NCBI RefSeq assembly: GCF_012726175.1
Contig: NZ_JAASAD010000016.1
Coordinates: 1-64,000 of the forward strand
DNA from: Micromonospora sp. HNM0581
Lineage (GTDB): Bacteria; Actinomycetota; Actinomycetes; Mycobacteriales; Micromonosporaceae
DNA: 64,000 nt
Direction of reading: 5' to 3'
The notes beneath the pieces are model-generated. The model was not told the origin of the DNA. It did no database searches and saw only the letters and a program-made list of their open reading frames with translations. The first letter of the stretch is position 1, and the number at the start of each line of letters is the position of its first letter. Below, piece after piece: positions 24,395-33,843 of this stretch. The position numbers were made by a program, and so were the translations under genes.

Positions 24395-26245
24395 TCAGCG
24401 ACAGCCGCAGCCGGCCAGAGCGGTGGCGATCCTGTCCAACGCAGCCCGGGCTGGCTCCATGCCGTCCGGCGGCACGTCGTCGGTGAGCACCGCGAAGGTG
24501 AGCAGTCGACCTTCGGCGGTGGTCACCACCCCGGCGATGGCATGTACCCGGGTCAACGTGCCGGTCTTGGCGCGGACCACTCCGGCACCGGCGGCTGTGC
24601 CCGGTGTCGCACCGTATCGGTCGCGAAGGGTGCCGGACCAGCCCGCGACCGGCAGCCCGCCGAAGATGCCGCCGAGTTCAGGTCGGTTCGGGCTCGCCGC
24701 GAGCACCAACAGCTCGGTCAGCAGGATCGGGCTGATCAGGTTGCTCCGGGACAGGCCACTACCGTCCGCCAGATCGAGTCCTGCCTCCGGCAGGCCCAGC
24801 TCGGACACCACCTCAGCCATCGCCGCAGCAGCACCGGTAAAGGAGGCCGGCCGGTCACGGGCCAGGGCGACCTGTCGAGCCAGCGCCTCGGCGACGATGT
24901 TGTCACTTTCACTAATCATGATGTCGACCAGCCGGATCAGCGGCGGCGAGTACACGATACCGAGCTCGGTGCCGGGTCGGTCTCCGGAGACTGTCGCGGT
25001 AGCTGCGGTGGCTGCGGTGGACGCTGGTGGGGCGGTGCCCTTGCGTACGGCGCCGACCGGCACACCGAGCAGTTTGGCGAAAGCGCGACCGGCGACCAGG
25101 TCCGGTTCGGTAACGCGTTCGGCCCAGCCCTGCCCGGCCTTCGGACTCTTGCGAGCTCCGTCGAGCATCAGCGCGGTGATCGCCCCGCCGTAACCGCCGG
25201 AGGGAATGTCGTCGTCCCAGCCGGGCTCGTACACCGGACCGGAGTAGCTCGAGGAATCGACGACGACTTCCGTGGGTGCGACTCCACCCAGCGCCGAGCG
25301 GACCTGTTCGGCGAGATCTGCGAGGCTGGCCGCCCCCGAGTAGAAGCCCTTCGCCTCGGCTGCCAGCGTCGGATCCCCCCCACCGACCAGAACCACCTCG
25401 CCGGGCTGTGCGCCGGACACCGCCCGGGTCGGTATCCGGTGGCCAGGACTGCGGGCCGTGAGCACCGTCACGGCGGTCACCAGCTTGGTCACCGAGGCCG
25501 GCACGGTCAACTCCCCGCCGCCGCGCTCGAAGAGCAACTCCCCGGTGAGAGCATCGGCCACCGCCACATTGACCCGGCCGCCGAGTGTGGTGTCGTCGAC
25601 CAGCGGTTCGAGCACGGATCGGAGCCCGTCGGTGCCGGGCGCCGACGCGGCGACGTCGACGGCAGCCAGCACCGGGAGCGGCACGGACTCCACCGTCCCG
25701 CTGGCCGCCGGTGTCACTGGTTCGTCGCCCAGCCAGCGCCCCACCGGCCCGGGGCGGACCGCGACCAGGCCCGCAACCACCAGCACGAGCACCAGCACGG
25801 CGGCAAGCAGCAGCGGCAACCGTCGGCGCGGTGCCGACCCGACCGGCGGCGAGGCGGCGCCGGCCGGCAGGTGATCCCGCATGCCGTCCACCGGCGAGTC
25901 GTCCGGCGCCGGGCTTACCGGTGCTGCCGCCGCTTCGGCGGGGCTCGTCGGGACGGCGTCCGATCCGGTCGACGACGCGGCGGGGCTCGTCGGAGTGGCA
26001 GCACCGGGCGTGGCGGCCCGTACCGAGGCTGTGCCTCGATGTGGTGTCGTCGGCGGCGTGCCCTGAGGCGGGTTCTCCCCGGACCGGTTCACGGGTGTCG
26101 GTGTGACGGGCGGCGTCGGAGGTTGTGGCCGGAGGATCTGCGCATCCGGCACCGGTACCCGGCCGGTGACCTGCCCGGCCTGCGGTCGATTCTCGCCGCC
26201 CTCAGCGGCACCGCCTGGACGGTAGTGTGAATCTTCCCTCCCCAC
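24395..26245 (-). CDS. dacB: D-alanyl-D-alanine carboxypeptidase/endopeptidase (PBP4 type)
   Basis: A class C penicillin-binding protein acting on cell-wall stem peptides. About 616 residues: a long Pro/Thr-rich cytoplasmic N-terminus (1-140), one membrane segment (RRRLPLLLAAVLVLVLVV), then the catalytic domain with the triad motifs SVTK (in VPASVTKLVTAV), SDN (in SESDNIVAEAL) and KTG (in RAKTGTLTRVHAIAG). The GTG at 26245 is used because GGAGGAGG stands about 8 nt upstream; another GTG at 26263 lies inside that ribosome site. It is divergent from ppa. Confidence 0.9.
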   Translation of the reverse strand: MGREDSHYRPGGAAEGGENRPQAGQVTGRVPVPDAQILRPQPPTPPVTPTPVNRSGENPPQGTPPTTPHRGTASVRAATPGAATPTSPAASSTGSDAVPTSPAEAAAAPVSPAPDDSPVDGMRDHLPAGAASPPVGSAPRRRLPLLLAAVLVLVLVVAGLVAVRPGPVGRWLGDEPVTPAASGTVESVPLPVLAAVDVAASAPGTDGLRSVLEPLVDDTTLGGRVNVAVADALTGELLFERGGGELTVPASVTKLVTAVTVLTARSPGHRIPTRAVSGAQPGEVVLVGGGDPTLAAEAKGFYSGAASLADLAEQVRSALGGVAPTEVVVDSSSYSGPVYEPGWDDDIPSGGYGGAITALMLDGARKSPKAGQGWAERVTEPDLVAGRAFAKLLGVPVGAVRKGTAPPASTAATAATATVSGDRPGTELGIVYSPPLIRLVDIMISESDNIVAEALARQVALARDRPASFTGAAAAMAEVVSELGLPEAGLDLADGSGLSRSNLISPILLTELLVLAASPNRPELGGIFGGLPVAGWSGTLRDRYGATPGTAAGAGVVRAKTGTLTRVHAIAGVVTTAEGRLLTFAVLTDDVPPDGMEPARAALDRIATALAGCGCR

Positions 26246-26397
26246 GACCCCCTCCTCCCCCACCGGGAACCGGCCTGGGTGACACTACTTCGGTCCGAAG
26301 ACTATGCGGCGGTCGGAGTCGGCGGGTTGGCAAATCGCCACCTCGGCTCCCCCGCCGGTTCCGTCAAGCCAGCGTGGGCCAACGAGGGAGCGTGCAG

Positions 26398-26904
26398 ATG
26401 GATTTCGACGTGACGGTTGAGATCCCCAAGGGTCACCGCAACAAGTACGAGGTGGACCACGTGACCGGGCGGATCCGGTTGGATCGCACCCTCTTCACCT
26501 CCACGCAGTACCCGGCCGACTACGGCTTCATCGAAGGCACCCTGGGCGAGGACGGCGACCCCTTGGACGCCTTGGTACTGGTGCCGGAGCCGACCTTCCC
26601 AGGCTGCCTCATCCGGTGCCGCACTATCGGCATGTTCCGGATGACGGACGAGAAGGGTGGCGACGACAAGGTTCTCTGCGTTCCCTACGAGGACCCACGG
26701 CAGGAACACCTACGCGACATCCACCACCTCGGCGAGTTCGACCGGCTGGAGATCCAGCACTTCTTCGAGGTGTACAAGGATCTTGAGCCGGGCAAGTCCG
26801 TCGAGGGTGCGACCTGGGTCGGGCGGACCGAGGCCGAGGCCGAGATCCAGGCTTCGTACCGGCGCGCCCGCGAGGCCGAGGAACGCGGCGAGTCCACCCA
26901 CTGA
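26398..26904 (+). CDS. ppa: Inorganic pyrophosphatase
   Basis: Hydrolyses pyrophosphate from biosynthetic reactions. A 168-residue family I enzyme with EIPKGHRNKYEVDH, YPADYGFIEGTLGEDGDPLDALVL (metal-binding Asp residues), KGGDDKVLCVP and HFFEVYKDLEPGK. Length is normal for bacterial PPase. ATG 26398 has GAGGGAG upstream. The longer open frame upstream is not coding. The gene is divergent from dacB and convergent with eccD, 24 nt away. Confidence 0.97.
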   Translation: MDFDVTVEIPKGHRNKYEVDHVTGRIRLDRTLFTSTQYPADYGFIEGTLGEDGDPLDALVLVPEPTFPGCLIRCRTIGMFRMTDEKGGDDKVLCVPYEDPRQEHLRDIHHLGEFDRLEIQHFFEVYKDLEPGKSVEGATWVGRTEAEAEIQASYRRAREAEERGESTH

Positions 26905-26928
26905 GGTGTCGGACGGGCAGGGGGAAGC

Positions 26929-28329
26929 TCAGCCGAGCAGCCCCCGCGCCCGCTCGTAGAGGCCCAGCACCGCACAGGCGACCGGCACCACCGAAACCAC
27001 CAGCAGGGTGTCGGACAGGTCGGCGAGCCGCCCGACGTACGGGGAGACCGGTCGGCGGGCGTACGTCGCGCCTCCCGCCACCACCAGCAACGCGACCAGC
27101 AACCCGCCGGCGACCAGGACCAGCCGGATCGTCGCGTCGACGGCCCCGGCCAGCGCCCCGCCGAGGACCGCGTACCCGGCCAGGCCGGCGAGCACCGGCG
27201 CGACCCGATGCTGGACCGTCTTGAAGAGCCGGGCCCGCAGCAGCAGTACCGACGACGTCACCCCGACCAGTAGCCGGCCAGCGACGCCACCGGCGCTGAC
27301 GAGGAGCACGGCCGCGCCGACGGTCAGCACCGCCTGCCCGATGAGCATGCCCGTGAGCATCTCCTCGGTACGGGCCACCGCCGCGTGGACCCGACTGCGG
27401 TCCGGCAGCTCACGAGCCCGGTCCGAGTCGTCCGACAGGTCGGTGGGCAGGGCCGTCGGCGGCAGCGGCACCTTGCCCAGGCGGATGGCCAGCAACGGGA
27501 CGACCCCGATGGCGAAAGTCATCGAGCAGAGCAGCACGGCAGCCGCGCCGGCCGGTTCGAGCAACAGACCACCGAGGGCGGCTGATCCGGCCCCCACGCC
27601 GACCACCGCGCCCGCCACGAAGATCCTCAGGCGGGTGGCCACCCCGAACAGCCCCAGCACCGAGACCAGCAGCAGCCCGACCGACCCGGCGAGCAGCTCA
27701 GGTGCACCCACCCAACGCAGAACGCCGATCGGCCCCACCGGATCGCCGGAGCCGACAGCGAGAGCACCGGCGAGCGCCGCGTAGGGCAACGCGTAACCAC
27801 CGAGAGCGGCACCGGACGGCCCGTCGCCCTGCGCCCGGGACAGCACGGTGCCGGCCAGCACCAACAGACCCGCCACCGCCGTCGCGGCCGTCCAGCCGGC
27901 GGGATCGCCGGGCCCGCCAGCGGTCAGGGCGAGCAGGCCGACGGTGACGGGTACGCCGGCGCCGGCCAGTGCAGTGGTCCGGGAGGCACCGGACGACCAG
28001 CCACCGCCCCGCCGGCGGGCGGCATCGGCGATGGCCTCCACCACGTCGTCGTACTCGAACTCCGGCCACTCGGTGCGAGCCGGCACCAGGTGCAGCACCT
28101 CACCGTCGTTCACGCCCTGGGCGGACAGCGCCTGCCCACCGGTCAGCACGGTGCCGTCGGCTCGCCGCAACAACCAGCCACCGTGCTGCTCCCCGTCGTC
28201 GGCGAGCCCGTCACCGGCGTGCCGCAACACGTCGGGCAGCAGCTCGGCGAGGGGCACCTGCTCCGGTAACGCCACGTCGACCCGACGGCGGGGCGTACTG
28301 ATGGTGACCCGGGCGAGCCCGACCGTCAT
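26929..28329 (-). CDS. eccD: Type VII secretion integral membrane protein EccD
   Basis: A 466-residue protein with an N-terminal ubiquitin-like domain (about 1-90: RVTISTPRRRVDVALPEQVPLAEL..., DGEVLHLVPA) and eleven hydrophobic segments from about residue 115 to the end. This plan is specific to EccD, which forms the bulk of the membrane vestibule of ESX/type VII systems. The ATG at 28329 has GGAG 7 nt upstream. It is divergent from eccC by about 60-100 nt, so the two core genes share a promoter region. Confidence 0.9.
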   Translation of the reverse strand: MTVGLARVTISTPRRRVDVALPEQVPLAELLPDVLRHAGDGLADDGEQHGGWLLRRADGTVLTGGQALSAQGVNDGEVLHLVPARTEWPEFEYDDVVEAIADAARRRGGGWSSGASRTTALAGAGVPVTVGLLALTAGGPGDPAGWTAATAVAGLLVLAGTVLSRAQGDGPSGAALGGYALPYAALAGALAVGSGDPVGPIGVLRWVGAPELLAGSVGLLLVSVLGLFGVATRLRIFVAGAVVGVGAGSAALGGLLLEPAGAAAVLLCSMTFAIGVVPLLAIRLGKVPLPPTALPTDLSDDSDRARELPDRSRVHAAVARTEEMLTGMLIGQAVLTVGAAVLLVSAGGVAGRLLVGVTSSVLLLRARLFKTVQHRVAPVLAGLAGYAVLGGALAGAVDATIRLVLVAGGLLVALLVVAGGATYARRPVSPYVGRLADLSDTLLVVSVVPVACAVLGLYERARGLLG

Positions 28330-28430
28330 CGACTCATCTCCATCCCGAGCGGTTCTCCTGCTGCGCGGACGACAGGACTTTACCTACCATGAGCCAAGCT
28401 CGGGTCACCGTACGAAGTCGGGAGGGCCGT

Positions 28431-31400
28431 GTGTCCACTGTCGTCATCCGGCGGCCGGCGCGACGGCCGGCGCCGGAGATCCCCGTGGGTGACCTGCCGG
28501 TGCAGGCGCCCCCGGAGCTCCCGGCCGGCACCGGCGCCCGCTGGCAACAGCTACTGATGGTGCTACCGATGCTCGGCGGCACGGTCGCGATGGCGATGAT
28601 GTTCGGGCGGGGCGGCGGGGCGTACGCGTACGTGGTCGGTGGGATGTTCGGTCTCTCCTCCCTGGCGATGCTCGCGACCTCCTGGGGTAGCGCCTCCGGC
28701 AGTCCGAAGAAGTCCGAGATGATGGCCGCCCGCCGGGAGTACCTGCGGCATCTGGCGACCCTGCGCCGGCAGGTTCGGCAGACCGCGGAGCGGCAACGCG
28801 ACGGCCTCTGCTACCGGCATCCCGGTCCGTCGCTGCTCTGGTCGACGGTGCACAGCCAGCGGGTGTGGGAGCGGCGTCCCACGGACCCGGACTTCGCGGT
28901 CGTGCGGGTAGCCGTCGGACCGCAGACCCTGGCCACGCCTTTGGTACCGCCGGTCACCCGCCCGCTCGATGAACTGGAGCCGATGACAGCGGGCGCGTTG
29001 CGCCGCTTCCTGGACGCGTACTCGGTGGTGCCCGACCTACCGGTTGCCCTCTCGCTGCGCAGCTTCGCCCGGGTCTTCGTCCGCGCGACTCCGGTCGGCG
29101 CCACCGGATCGCCGGCCGCGCAGGCACTGGCCCGAGCCATGCTCACCCAGCTCGGGGTGTTCCACGCTCCGGACGAGCTGCTGGTGGCCGTCTGCGCCGG
29201 ACCGGAACGGCGCGACTGCTGGGAGTGGGTCAAGTGGCTGCCGCACCTCCAGCACCCCACCCGTACCGATGCCCTCGGTCCGGTGCGGCTGGTGGCGAGT
29301 TCCGCGGTGGAGCTGGAACAGCTGCTCGACCAGGTGTTGGCCGGCCGGTCGAGGTTCAGCCCGACCGGCCCGGCCACGAACCTGCCGCACCTGGTGGTCG
29401 TCCTCGACGGCGGCGACCTCACCGGTGCCACCGAACTGGTCGGGGACGGCGGTATAGCCGCGGTGACCCTGATCGACCTGGACACACCGCCGCCGCGTCT
29501 GCTCGACCGGTTCTCGCTGCTGCTGGAGTTGCGGAACGGCCGCCTGGTCTCGATCACCTCGGACGGGCCAGCCGAGGTCGGTACGGCGGACGCGCTCGGG
29601 GTCGCCGAGGCTGAGGCGGTGGCCCGTCGGCTGGCCCCACTGCGGCTGGCCTCCCCCCGGGGCGCCGACGCCGCACCCGGTGCCGAGGCGGGTCTGCCGG
29701 AGCTGCTCGGCATCGGCGAGCCGGCGGCCTTCACCGCGGAGCAGGGATGGGTCCCACGGTCACCACGAGACCGGCTGCGGGTGCCGATCGGCGTCGGTGT
29801 CGACGGCGGGGCGGTCGAGTTGGACCTGAAGGAGTCGGCGCAGGGCGGCATGGGCCCGCACGGGCTGCTCATCGGCGCCACCGGGTCCGGAAAATCGGAG
29901 CTCCTTCGTACGCTGGTGCTCGGTCTGGCCGCGACCCACCCCGCCGAGCAGCTCAACTTCGTGCTCGTGGACTTCAAGGGTGGGGCCACTTTCGCGCCCT
30001 TCGACCTGCTGCCGCACACCGCCGCTGTGATCACCAATCTGGCCGACGCGTTACCGCTTGTCGATCGGATGGTCGACGCCATCAACGGGGAGTTGGTCCG
30101 CCGGCAGGAGTTGCTGCGCCGGGCCGGCAACTTCGCCAGTCTGCGTGACTACGAGCGGGCGCGGTCGGCCGGCAACCCACTACCCCCGCTGCCGTCACTG
30201 CTGCTGGTCTGCGACGAGTTCTCCGAACTGCTGTCGGCCAAGCCCGACTTCATCGACCTGTTCGTGCAGATCGGCAGGCTGGGCCGGTCCCTCGGCGTGC
30301 ACCTGCTGCTGGCGAGTCAGCGGCTGGAGGAGGGACGACTACGCGGGTTGGACACCCATCTGTCGTACCGGATCGGTCTGCGTACCTTCTCCTCGCTGGA
30401 GTCCCGTACGGTGCTCGGGGTGCCCGACGCGCACGAACTGCCCCCGTCACCGGGGCACGGTTTCCTGCGCTTCGGCACTGAGCCGCTGCAGCGTTTCAAG
30501 ACCGCGTACGTCTCCGGCCCGGTACGTCGACGCGCCCTGGCCACCGACGCGGCCGCGCCCGAACGCCCCCGCCTGATCGCCTTCTCCACCTACGTCACAC
30601 CGGTGGCGCAACCGCCCACCCCACCGGTCGGCGACGAGCCTGCGGAGGCCACGGAAACCCTGCTGCGTCTGCTTGTCGACCGGCTCGCCGGTCAGGGCAC
30701 ACCGGCGCACCAGGTGTGGCTGCCGCCGCTGGACGCCGCCCCGACCCTGGACGAGTTGGTCGGCCCGCTCACGGTCGACCCGCGCCGCGGGCTCACCGTC
30801 GGCAGTCCCGAGCTGCACGGTTCCCTCCAGGTGCCGGTGGCCGTCGTCGACCGACCCTTCGAGCAGCGCCGTGACCTGCTGTGGTTGACGTTGGACGGCG
30901 CCGCCGGCCACATCGCGTTGGTCGGTGGCACGCAGAGCGGCAAATCCACCGCGCTGCGTACGCTGATCTGCGCTCTGGCCCTCACCCACACGCCGGCCGA
31001 GGCCCAGGTCTACTGCCTCGATTTCGGTGGTGGCGGGCTCGCCGCCGTGCGTGATCTCCCGCACGTCGGCGGGGTCACCGGACGGGCCGACCCCACCGGC
31101 GTACGACGCACCGTCGGCGAGATGTCGACCCTGCTCGGCGATCGGGAACGCCGCTTCGCCGAACAGGGCGTGGAGTCGGTGGCCACCTGGCGACACCGCC
31201 GCGACAGCGATGGTGCCGCAGCTGGCGCCGACCTGCGCGGCGACGTGTTCCTCGTCGTCGACGGTTGGACGACCCTGCGATCCGAGTACGAGGATCTGGA
31301 GCCGCTGATCACGGACCTGGCCACCCGGGGGCTCTCCTACGGGGTGCACGTGGTGGCGACCGCGGTCCGTTGGCTGGACTTCCGACCGGCCATCCGGGAT

Positions 31401-32369
31401 CTCTTCGGCTCCCGCCTGGAGCTACGCCTCGGCGATCCGTCCGACTCGCTCGTCGCCCGACGGTCGGCGGCGCAGGTGCCTGAGCAGACCCCGGGGCGCG
31501 GCATCACCTCGGAGAGCCTGCACTTCCTCACCGCGCTGCCCCAGCTGACCGATACGGACACCGCCGGGCTGGTGAAGCAGGTAGGTCGCGCGTGGCCCGG
31601 TCCGGTCGCGCCCCCGGTACGCCTGCTCCCAGCCGTGCTGCCCTACACCGACCTCGATCTCGGTGCGACGACGGGTGTGCGCATTCCGGTCGGTGTCGCC
31701 GAGGCGGACCTCCGTCCGGTGGTCCTCGACTTCGCCACCGAGCCGCATCTCGTGGTCTACGGCGACGCCGAGAGCGGCAAGTCGTCGTTCCTTCGCGCCC
31801 TGGCCACCTCGATCGTCGCCCGGTTCACGCCGGAACAGGCCCGGGTGATCGTGGTGGACTACCGACGCAGTCTGCTCGGCGCCATCTCCACCGAACATCT
31901 GATCGGCTACGGCACCGCCGCGGCGCACACCGCCGACCTGGTCGAATCGGCTGCTGGCTATCTGGCGGACCGCGCGCCGGGCCCAGAGGTCAGCCCGACG
32001 CAGTTGCGGGAACGGTCGTGGTGGTCCGGACCGGAACTGTTCGTACTCGTTGACGACTACGACCTGGTGGCGAGCGGGCCGGCGAACCCGCTACAGGCTC
32101 TGGAGGAGCATCTGCCGCACGCTCGCGACGTCGGGCTGCACCTGGTGCTGGCGCGCCGTTCCGGCGGTGCCGCCCGCGCCCAGTACGAGCCCTTGATACA
32201 GCGGTTACGGGAACTGTCCACCTCGGGTCTGGTGCTGTCGGGCAGCCCGGAGGAGGGGGCGCTCGTCGGTCCGGTCCGTCCGGGTCCGCTACCGCCCGGA
32301 CGCGGTCGGCTGTTCACCCGACGCGAGGGCGTACGCCTGGTCCAGCTGGCTCACCTTCCGCCGCAGTGA
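28431..32369 (+). CDS. eccC: Type VII secretion ATPase EccC (fused EccCa-EccCb type)
   Basis: The motor of the ESX system, about 1312 residues. Two membrane segments near 45-85 are followed by three FtsK/SpoIIIE ATPase domains. P-loops, numbered from GTG 28431: GATGSGKS (482-489), GGTQSGKS (832-839) and GDAESGKS (1111-1118), all intact. LVDFKGG and LLLVCDEFSELLSAKPDF (Walker B) mark the first domain. GTG 28431 has GGGAGG at ideal spacing; an ATG 14 codons upstream is possible. No EsxA/B-type substrates, EccB or EccE lie in the window. Confidence 0.92.
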   Translation: MSTVVIRRPARRPAPEIPVGDLPVQAPPELPAGTGARWQQLLMVLPMLGGTVAMAMMFGRGGGAYAYVVGGMFGLSSLAMLATSWGSASGSPKKSEMMAARREYLRHLATLRRQVRQTAERQRDGLCYRHPGPSLLWSTVHSQRVWERRPTDPDFAVVRVAVGPQTLATPLVPPVTRPLDELEPMTAGALRRFLDAYSVVPDLPVALSLRSFARVFVRATPVGATGSPAAQALARAMLTQLGVFHAPDELLVAVCAGPERRDCWEWVKWLPHLQHPTRTDALGPVRLVASSAVELEQLLDQVLAGRSRFSPTGPATNLPHLVVVLDGGDLTGATELVGDGGIAAVTLIDLDTPPPRLLDRFSLLLELRNGRLVSITSDGPAEVGTADALGVAEAEAVARRLAPLRLASPRGADAAPGAEAGLPELLGIGEPAAFTAEQGWVPRSPRDRLRVPIGVGVDGGAVELDLKESAQGGMGPHGLLIGATGSGKSELLRTLVLGLAATHPAEQLNFVLVDFKGGATFAPFDLLPHTAAVITNLADALPLVDRMVDAINGELVRRQELLRRAGNFASLRDYERARSAGNPLPPLPSLLLVCDEFSELLSAKPDFIDLFVQIGRLGRSLGVHLLLASQRLEEGRLRGLDTHLSYRIGLRTFSSLESRTVLGVPDAHELPPSPGHGFLRFGTEPLQRFKTAYVSGPVRRRALATDAAAPERPRLIAFSTYVTPVAQPPTPPVGDEPAEATETLLRLLVDRLAGQGTPAHQVWLPPLDAAPTLDELVGPLTVDPRRGLTVGSPELHGSLQVPVAVVDRPFEQRRDLLWLTLDGAAGHIALVGGTQSGKSTALRTLICALALTHTPAEAQVYCLDFGGGGLAAVRDLPHVGGVTGRADPTGVRRTVGEMSTLLGDRERRFAEQGVESVATWRHRRDSDGAAAGADLRGDVFLVVDGWTTLRSEYEDLEPLITDLATRGLSYGVHVVATAVRWLDFRPAIRDLFGSRLELRLGDPSDSLVARRSAAQVPEQTPGRGITSESLHFLTALPQLTDTDTAGLVKQVGRAWPGPVAPPVRLLPAVLPYTDLDLGATTGVRIPVGVAEADLRPVVLDFATEPHLVVYGDAESGKSSFLRALATSIVARFTPEQARVIVVDYRRSLLGAISTEHLIGYGTAAAHTADLVESAAGYLADRAPGPEVSPTQLRERSWWSGPELFVLVDDYDLVASGPANPLQALEEHLPHARDVGLHLVLARRSGGAARAQYEPLIQRLRELSTSGLVLSGSPEEGALVGPVRPGPLPPGRGRLFTRREGVRLVQLAHLPPQ

Positions 32370-32453
32370 CGTGGACTCCACGGAACGTCCCTGTCGGCGG
32401 CTCAGAACCGGTAATCTCCGTTCGTCATGTGTACTGCGACGAATGGCTGAGAT

Positions 32454-33764
32454 GTGACCAGGCTGCGGCACGGTGTCCCGGCGAGGGCCGGCCGGTTCGC
32501 CGACCGCGCGCTGCTCACGGTGGTTGCCACCGCGCTGTCGGCCGCCGTCGCGGTGGTGCCCGCCACCGCCGAGCCGGTTCGCGCTTCCGCGCTCGGGATG
32601 CCGGTGGCTCACAGTCCCGACTCGGCGGGGCGCGCCGACCAGGTCCGTGACGAGCAGTGGCAGCTCGACAGGTTGGGGGCGCGGACGGCGTGGCGCACCT
32701 CGACCGGGCGCGGTGTGATCGTGGCCGTGATCGACTCCGGGGTGGACGGATCCCACCCCGACCTGACCGGTCAGGTGTTGCCCGGGCTCGACCTGGTCGC
32801 GCCGATCGGTTCGGCCGAGCCGGATCCGGTCGGGCACGGCACCACGGTCGCCGGCCTGATCGCCGGGCGTAACGACGACCACCGCGGTGTGGTGGGTCTC
32901 GCGCCGGACGCGCGGATCCTGCCCGTTCGGGTGTTGGACGCGGAGAACCGTTACGACGACGCGCTGATCGTGGCCAAGGGCGTGCGATGGGCGGTCGACA
33001 ACGGCGCGGAAGTGATCAACCTTTCGCTCGGCGGGAACGGCGACAGCGCGGCGCTGGCCGCTGCGATCGACTATGCGTTCGCCCGGGACGTCGTGGTGGT
33101 CGCCTGCACTGGCAACCTCGCCACCTCACCTGAGGCGAAGGTGTGGTATCCGGCCCGCGAGCCCGGCGTCATCGCGGTCTCCGGTTTGGAGCGCAACAGC
33201 GACAACCTGTGGAGCGGTGCTATCACCGGGCGGACCACGGTCCTGACCGCGCCCGCCAGTGGGCTGGTGGGTGCCCGTCCCCCCGGCGGCTACTGGCGGG
33301 TGCAGGGGACCAGCTTCGCGGCACCGCTGGTCGCCGCCACCGCTGCCCTGGTGCGGTCACGCTACCCACAGATGTCGGCCGGGGACGTGGTCAACCGGCT
33401 GCTGGTCACCGCCAGGGACATCGGGCCCACCGGTCGGGACGAACGGTTCGGGTACGGCCTGGTCGATCCGGTCGCGGCGCTGACCACCGAGGTGCCGCCG
33501 AGTCACGGGAACCCACTGGACGACAACGATCCACCCGGGGTTGCCGGATTCGGTCCGGCGCCCGGCTCCGCGACGAGCGGCGATCCCGACGATGAACAAC
33601 TCGGGCTGACCGGTCCCCCGGCGGAGACCCGGTGGCGGGCCCGGGCCGCCGGTTCGCAGGACGACACCGGCCCGGAGCGGCTCTGGATCGGCTCGGCCAT
33701 CCTCGTCGCGCTGCTCACCGGTGCGGTGCTGATGGTGCGTCGGCTGCGGCAGTCGTACCGCTGA
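32454..33764 (+). CDS. mycP: Type VII secretion mycosin (subtilisin-like serine protease)
   Basis: A 436-residue membrane-anchored subtilase. Signal peptide about 1-45, then the catalytic triad regions: Asp in VIVAVIDSGVDGSHPDL, His in GHGTTVAGLIAG, Ser in GTSFAAPLVAATAAL, plus LSLGGNGDS. A Pro/Gly-rich linker leads to a C-terminal membrane segment (IGSAILVALLTGAVLMV) with a short basic tail. This is the MycP layout; mycosins stabilise the ESX membrane complex and process substrates. It follows eccC by 84 nt. Confidence 0.9.
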   Translation: MTRLRHGVPARAGRFADRALLTVVATALSAAVAVVPATAEPVRASALGMPVAHSPDSAGRADQVRDEQWQLDRLGARTAWRTSTGRGVIVAVIDSGVDGSHPDLTGQVLPGLDLVAPIGSAEPDPVGHGTTVAGLIAGRNDDHRGVVGLAPDARILPVRVLDAENRYDDALIVAKGVRWAVDNGAEVINLSLGGNGDSAALAAAIDYAFARDVVVVACTGNLATSPEAKVWYPAREPGVIAVSGLERNSDNLWSGAITGRTTVLTAPASGLVGARPPGGYWRVQGTSFAAPLVAATAALVRSRYPQMSAGDVVNRLLVTARDIGPTGRDERFGYGLVDPVAALTTEVPPSHGNPLDDNDPPGVAGFGPAPGSATSGDPDDEQLGLTGPPAETRWRARAAGSQDDTGPERLWIGSAILVALLTGAVLMVRRLRQSYR

Positions 33765-33843
33765 CCGACCACCGCCGTCGGCCGGCCGACGAATTGTCCC
33801 GTTTGCGCGGGACAGCTCCGGGCGGCGGGGTACAACCATCGTC

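Noticed and set aside
22920..25193. 757-codon plus-strand frame across tilS, the DUF2342 gene and dacB
   Set aside because: Spans three well-supported minus-strand genes and has a low-complexity Arg/Pro composition.
24299..26230. 643-codon plus-strand frame opposite dacB
   Set aside because: Antisense of a complete penicillin-binding protein.
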